Shown here: one piece after another, positions 60,620 through 64,000 of the stretch | Layout: each line of letters opens with the position of its first letter | Numbering within the stretch: the first letter of the stretch is position 1 | NCBI RefSeq assembly: GCF_024649945.1 | Contig: NZ_JANKMS010000009.1 | Coordinates: 228,336 to 292,335, forward strand | DNA length: 64,000 nt | Direction of reading: 5' to 3' | Source: Flavobacterium panacis | GTDB lineage: Bacteria; Bacteroidota; Bacteroidia; Flavobacteriales; Flavobacteriaceae | Notes under the pieces: model-generated | Seen by the model: only the letters and a program-made list of their open reading frames with translations | Databases searched by the model: none | Told to the model about the DNA's origin: nothing | Made by a program: the position numbers and the translations under genes

Positions 60620-61327
60620 TTAAACAGAAAGCCTTGCTAAGTAATCGTAATGCTCGCCTTCAAGAATAAGTTCACAATTCAAGTTGTTAGCAATTGCTGC
60701 ATTTTGAAGTGTATTGTAATCTAGATACAACCAATCAAAAGGTTCTTCTTTTTCATTTTTGTAGCTAATGTTGAATGTTAGTTCTCCATAATAATCATTT
60801 TCAGAAGGAATCCATTTGCCGCCGTCTTCGTCTTCATCAAACATATAAATGATATCTGAACTGTCAATTAGAATTTGTCCTCCAGGATTTAATAGCGATT
60901 TTAGCTTAGTTAAATATTGGTTGCAGTTTTTTAGTTTTCCAAAAATGCCTGTTCCGTTCATTAGAAGTAAAATGGTGTCGAATTTTTCTCCTTCGAAATC
61001 TAAAATATTTTCAACTTTTGCATTTTTAATTCCTCTTAAAAGGCAGGTTTCAATTGCTTTTTCAGAAATATCAATTGCTGTTACGTCTAAGTTTTGTTCA
61101 TTTTGTAATGATAAAGCATGACTTCCGGCTCCGCATCCTACGTCTAATATTTTTCCTTTTGCTAATTGAAGGGCTTTTTGTTCAATTTTGGGCATATCTT
61201 TATAAGTGCGAAAAAGATATTCTACGCTCATTTCATCTTCTTCAGATATTGAAGTTTCGGTGATTATATCTTCAGGTGAATTATTAGTGTAGAAATCAAA
61301 TATTGCTTTTCCAAAAAGATCTTTCAT
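60620..61327 (-). CDS. class I SAM-dependent methyltransferase
   Basis: A 235-residue methyltransferase. The SAM-binding motif I is ILDVGCGAGSHAL (about 58-70), motif II is VTAIDISEKAIETC (about 80-93), and ILLLMNGTGIFG (about 117-128) takes the place of motif IV. The substrate is not apparent; the fold fits small-molecule methyltransferases such as those for trans-aconitate or ubiquinone. It is first gene of a two-gene unit with the DinB-like gene. Confidence 0.88.
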   Translation of the reverse strand: MKDLFGKAIFDFYTNNSPEDIITETSISEEDEMSVEYLFRTYKDMPKIEQKALQLAKGKILDVGCGAGSHALSLQNEQNLDVTAIDISEKAIETCLLRGIKNAKVENILDFEGEKFDTILLLMNGTGIFGKLKNCNQYLTKLKSLLNPGGQILIDSSDIIYMFDEDEDGGKWIPSENDYYGELTFNISYKNEKEEPFDWLYLDYNTLQNAAIANNLNCELILEGEHYDYLARLSV

Positions 61328-61399
61328 TGTTTTAGTTCAAAGTTTAAGGTTTCAAGTTTAAAGTTGCTTAATTTTGCAGATCAACTTTAAATTTTAAAC

Positions 61400-61894
61400 T
61401 TGAAACAGATTTTAAATAACTTAAGTAAGTTAGCCAAAGATAAGCATAACGAAAATAAAAAGTATTTCGATAAGCTTAAAAAGAAACAACCGAAAAATTT
61501 AGATTACGTTATGCAGGATTTGCATAATACAGAATTTAAAAAAACGGATTGTTTAAAATGTGCTAATTGCTGTAAAACAACAGGACCTCTTTTTACGCTT
61601 GCTGATATAGAGCGAATTTCTAAACATTTTAGACAAAAGCCGCAACAATTTATTGAGCAATATCTAAGAATTGATGAGGATAAAGATTATGTTTTGCAAA
61701 GTGTTCCGTGTACTTTTTTGGATAATGAAAATTATTGTATGATTTATGATGTTCGTCCTAAAGCCTGTCGTGAATTTCCGCATACTGATCGTAACAAGTT
61801 TTATCAGATTTCTAATCTGACTCTGAAAAATGTTGAAATTTGTCCTGCAGCTTATAATATAGTAGAGGAGATGAAAAAGAAGCTTCCGTTGTAA
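61400..61894 (+). CDS. YkgJ-family cysteine cluster protein
   Basis: A 164-residue protein starting at TTG 61400; the next ATG, 38 codons later, would remove part of the conserved N-terminus (KLAKDKHNENKKYFDKLKKKQPKNLDYVM). The family signature is DCLKCANCCK (about 52-61), followed by further Cys at VPCTF, YCMIYDVRPKACREFP and EICPAA, which together fit a zinc or Fe-S site (YkgJ, UPF0153). Function unknown. A hairpin terminator follows immediately. Confidence 0.87.
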   Translation: MKQILNNLSKLAKDKHNENKKYFDKLKKKQPKNLDYVMQDLHNTEFKKTDCLKCANCCKTTGPLFTLADIERISKHFRQKPQQFIEQYLRIDEDKDYVLQSVPCTFLDNENYCMIYDVRPKACREFPHTDRNKFYQISNLTLKNVEICPAAYNIVEEMKKKLPL

Positions 61895-61898
61895 AAAA

Positions 61899-61931
61899 AA
61901 AAGATACTTATGTCTTAAGGGTATCTTTTTT
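61899..61931 (+). terminator. terminator of YkgJ-family gene
   Basis: AAAAAGATAC / GGTATCTTTTTT hairpin with a TTATGTCTTAA-type loop. Confidence 0.8.
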
Positions 61932-61972
61932 AAGGTGTACATTTGATATTATAATAGATAAAAACTGCTAAT

Positions 61973-63208
61973 TTGAATTTAGAATATTTTATAGCCAAAA
62001 GACTTATTGCTGCAAAAGATAACAAAAGCAGTATTTCTGCGCCTATTGTAAAAATTGCTATTTCGGCAATTGCGATAGGGATGATAATGATGATTGTTTC
62101 TGTTGCGACTGGTATAGGATTGCAAAAAAAAATACGCGATAAGGTTTCTGCTTTTAATGGCCAGATCATAATTTCAAATTATGATAATAATAATTCGGAG
62201 GTTACCTTAATTCCGATTTCTAAAAAGCAAGATTTTTATCCCAACTTTAAGTCGGTTCCTGAAGTGAGTCATATTCAGGCTATCGCTACTAAGGCAGGAA
62301 TTATACGAACAGAAAATGCATTCGAAGGAATCGTCTTTAAAGGTGTGGGCGCGGACTATGACTGGAATAATATTAATGAGTTTATTGTAGCGGGTAAATT
62401 GCCTGATTTTGCAAAGGCATTGAATGAAGATGTTGTTATTTCAAAATTTCTTGCAGACCGATTAAATTTAAAAGTCGGAGAGGAGTTTAATACATTCTTT
62501 GTGAAAGAAGAACAAGGAAAATTGCCTAATAGTCGTCGATTTAAAATTGCGGCTATATTTAATTCAGGGTTTCAGGATTTTGATGCGACATATATTGTAG
62601 GAGATATTCGTCATATTCAAAAGATTAATAAGTGGAATGAGGATCAAATTGGGGCATTTGAAGTTTTTGTAAAGGACTTTGATGAAATTAAAAATGTTGG
62701 AAATCAAATTTATGAAGAAACATCTTCCAATTTAGATACGAAAACTATAATAGAGAAGTATAGTTATATTTTTGACTGGCTTCAATTGTTTGATTTTAAT
62801 ATTGTCATAATTCTAGGGATTATGATTCTGGTGGCGACAATTAATATGATTGTTGCTTTGTTGGTTCTTATTTTAGAAAGAACCCAAATGATAGGTATTT
62901 TAAAATCGATGGGATCAAATAACTGGTCGGTTAGAAAAATATTTCTTTATAATGCATTCTATTTAATACTTCGCGGATTGCTTTGGGGAAATATAATTGG
63001 AATAGCTATTTTATTAATTCAGCAACAATTTGGAATAGTTCAGTTAAATCCTGAAAACTATTACGTGAATCAGGCCCCTGTGTATTTAAATTGGATCTAT
63101 ATCTTGTTGTTGAATTTACTTACGGTGTCAATTTGTTTTATAGTGTTATTGATACCGTCTTATATAATAACTAAAATATCTCCAGTAAAAGCTATTCGTT
63201 TTGATTAA
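61973..63208 (+). CDS. FtsX-like ABC transporter permease (LolC/E type)
   Basis: A 411-residue inner-membrane permease starting with TTG 61973 (MNLEYFIAKRLI). A membrane helix near 25-48 (IVKIAISAIAIGMIMMIVSVATGIG) is followed by a periplasmic MacB-like domain of about 210 residues (62-270) and three helices (about 273-300, 325-350 and 378-400). LERTQMIGILKSMGSNNWSVRKIFLYNAFYLI near 302-333 is the FtsX/LolE coupling segment. It resembles LolC/LolE, which release lipoproteins from the inner membrane. No ATPase gene is adjacent, so its partner must be elsewhere. Confidence 0.88.
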   Translation: MNLEYFIAKRLIAAKDNKSSISAPIVKIAISAIAIGMIMMIVSVATGIGLQKKIRDKVSAFNGQIIISNYDNNNSEVTLIPISKKQDFYPNFKSVPEVSHIQAIATKAGIIRTENAFEGIVFKGVGADYDWNNINEFIVAGKLPDFAKALNEDVVISKFLADRLNLKVGEEFNTFFVKEEQGKLPNSRRFKIAAIFNSGFQDFDATYIVGDIRHIQKINKWNEDQIGAFEVFVKDFDEIKNVGNQIYEETSSNLDTKTIIEKYSYIFDWLQLFDFNIVIILGIMILVATINMIVALLVLILERTQMIGILKSMGSNNWSVRKIFLYNAFYLILRGLLWGNIIGIAILLIQQQFGIVQLNPENYYVNQAPVYLNWIYILLLNLLTVSICFIVLLIPSYIITKISPVKAIRFD

Positions 63209-63236
63209 AGATAGCTGAATTTAATGTTAGAGTTAG

Positions 63237-63276
63237 CCCGACAGGTTTTTTAAAGCTATCGGGTTTGTTTTTTTGT
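63237..63276 (+). terminator. terminator after the FtsX-like gene
   Basis: CCCGACAG ... CTATCGGG stem (one mismatch) with a T-rich loop, followed by TTTGTTTTTTTG. It has the same CCCGAYAG core as the terminators at 508 and 33389. Confidence 0.7.
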
Positions 63277-63379
63277 GTACATATAGTATATAATAAGTAC
63301 AGGGAATGATGCTGAGCGCAGCGAAGCCTTTCATTTTTGGAATTTGGAATTTCTAAAATTGGAATTTAAATAATAATTA

Positions 63380-63470
63380 GGAGCAATTTCCCGCTATCCG
63401 CTCCAATCTTTTCGGGGCGAACCCCGCCCCAAAAAGGATTTCCGCTCCTATCGGGGCTAGAGATGCAGTT
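63380..63470 (-). repeat. structured dispersed repeat, copy 2
   Basis: Read on the minus strand: CTGCATCTCTAGCCCC, GATAGGAGCGGAAATCCTTTT, an inner hairpin GGGGCGGGG/CCCC (63414-63430), AAAAGATTGGAGCGGATAGC. This has the same conserved words as copy 1 at 49979, with the inner hairpin replaced. Confidence 0.65.
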
Positions 63471-63708
63471 TTCAGAAGAAGTTTTTCAGATAAAGATGTT
63501 TTCAAAACCATAATAAAAGAGAGAAATCGGCTTTAAAGAATAAAAAATCCGCAGAAAGGATAATTGAAACCAGGGTTAAAATAAGAAAAACATGTCTTAA
63601 TGCAGAAAAACCTCACGTAAATTAAAAAAATATAAAAACGTAAACAATCCGTTACCAGTGAGTTAAGAAATAGTTTTAAAAAACATGGAAAAAATATAAA
63701 AAAAAGTA

Positions 63709-63738
63709 TTGAAAATGTAAATAAAGGTTCTACTTTTG
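63709..63738 (+). promoter_or_regulatory. tandem stable-RNA-type promoter 1
   Basis: TTG at 63709-63711, 19 bases, TACTTTTG at 63731-63738, then CACCCGC. First of three similar promoters in 280 bases. Confidence 0.65.
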
Positions 63739-63830
63739 CACCCGCAACAACGAAAAACGTTCACTGAAATACTGGCAAGCAGACGGATCGAAGGAGGGTG
63801 AAAATTCCCAAAAAAAAGATTCGAAAAAGC

Positions 63831-63861
63831 TTGTGAGATTCGGAAATGCTTTTTAGATTTG
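63831..63861 (+). promoter_or_regulatory. tandem stable-RNA-type promoter 2
   Basis: TTG at 63831-63833, 20 bases, TAGATTTG at 63854-63861, then CACCCCGC. Confidence 0.65.
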
Positions 63862-63955
63862 CACCCCGCAAAACACGGAAAGTTCCTTGATAGATTGAGA
63901 GAGAAATTTGAAAGATGAGACGAAAAAAAAAGTTTCAAAAATTTTTAAATTTTTC

Positions 63956-63986
63956 TTGCATGAAACAAAAATAATTTTTAGTTTTG
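63956..63986 (+). promoter_or_regulatory. tandem stable-RNA-type promoter 3
   Basis: TTG at 63956-63958, 20 bases, TAGTTTTG at 63979-63986, then CACCCGC. The RNA gene it serves would lie beyond the right edge. Confidence 0.65.
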
Positions 63987-64000
63987 CACCCGCTTTGAGA

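Larger units (their letters stand above)
63277..64000 (+). other. gene-free region upstream of a probable stable-RNA operon
   Basis: About 720 bases. It holds, in order, a fragment of the GCTGAGCGNAGCGAAG repeat (63311-63326), low-complexity TTTGGAATTT words (63335-63370), the structured repeat copy 2, AT-rich DNA, then the three promoters. An ORF of 91 codons on the minus strand overlaps the promoters and is not considered real. I see no 16S rRNA or tRNA sequence before base 64000. Confidence 0.55.

Noticed and set aside
63663..63938. 91-codon minus-strand ORF
   Set aside because: It covers three plus-strand promoters; the amino acid composition (many Phe, Ser, Cys) is that of non-coding AT-rich DNA.

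Overview
The window is a stretch of a low-GC chromosome from a member of the Bacteroidota, most likely Flavobacterium or a close relative. The evidence is direct: AT-rich DNA, very few Shine-Dalgarno sequences, promoters that fit the flavobacterial pattern TTG-N17-22-TAnnTTTG, lipoprotein signals ending in Cys, DUF1800/DUF1501 and DUF3857 proteins, a SusC-type plug domain, and dense families of palindromic repeats between genes. No phage, insertion sequence with a transposase, CRISPR array, tRNA or rRNA gene is visible. The last 300 bases hold three tandem strong promoters that look like the start of a stable-RNA (probably rRNA) operon running off the right edge.

Layout. 1-6.4 kb: 3' end of fructose-1,6-bisphosphatase, TerB-like protein, then HupE/UreJ - dCMP deaminase - S41 protease - NTF2-like - lipoprotein, and a minus-strand group (FAD protein, small membrane protein, MarC). 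6.6-11.2 kb: DUF3109 protein and class I ribonucleotide reductase nrdB-nrdA with a structured spacer. 11.5-14.1 kb: DUF1800/DUF1501 pair. 14.4-18.9 kb: aromatic amino acid operon (pheA, aminotransferase, tyrA, DAHP synthase-chorismate mutase) preceded by a Phe/Tyr-rich leader peptide and a terminator/antiterminator, a textbook attenuator. 19.1-22.5 kb: a large mosaic VIT/VWA/TonB-linker/SusC-plug/DUF2135 protein. 22.6-34.9 kb: rsgA, dtd, three DUF3857 paralogues, mazG-like, aroA (EPSP synthase), queA, kynU. 35.2-46.7 kb: glycine-zipper lipoprotein, an uncharacterised 598-residue Cys-rich protein, AsmA-like protein, penicillin acylase, two class C beta-lactamase-like hydrolases and an AraC regulator. 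46.9-49.9 kb: two DUF1254/DUF1214 lipoproteins. 50.2-53.2 kb: kmo and a HerA-like ATPase. 53.5-59.3 kb: exbB-exbD-exbD-tonB-small protein-PstS-like-TPR operon. 59.4-63.2 kb: queE, DinB-like, methyltransferase, YkgJ-like and a FtsX-like permease.

How the genes work together. Aromatic amino acid synthesis is split between the attenuated pheA operon and aroA; kynU and kmo are two steps of tryptophan breakdown towards quinolinate/NAD; queA and queE are two steps of queuosine synthesis; nrdBA and dCMP deaminase supply deoxynucleotides; exbB/exbD/tonB energise outer-membrane TonB-dependent receptors.

The most unusual material is (i) the Phe/Tyr attenuator, (ii) the mosaic VIT protein, which shares a permuted DNA segment with the tonB gene 35 kb away, (iii) two DUF3857 paralogues that have lost the transglutaminase Cys and His, and (iv) several families of intergenic inverted repeats, some nested inside each other, one of which shows complementary base changes in its two arms from locus to locus.
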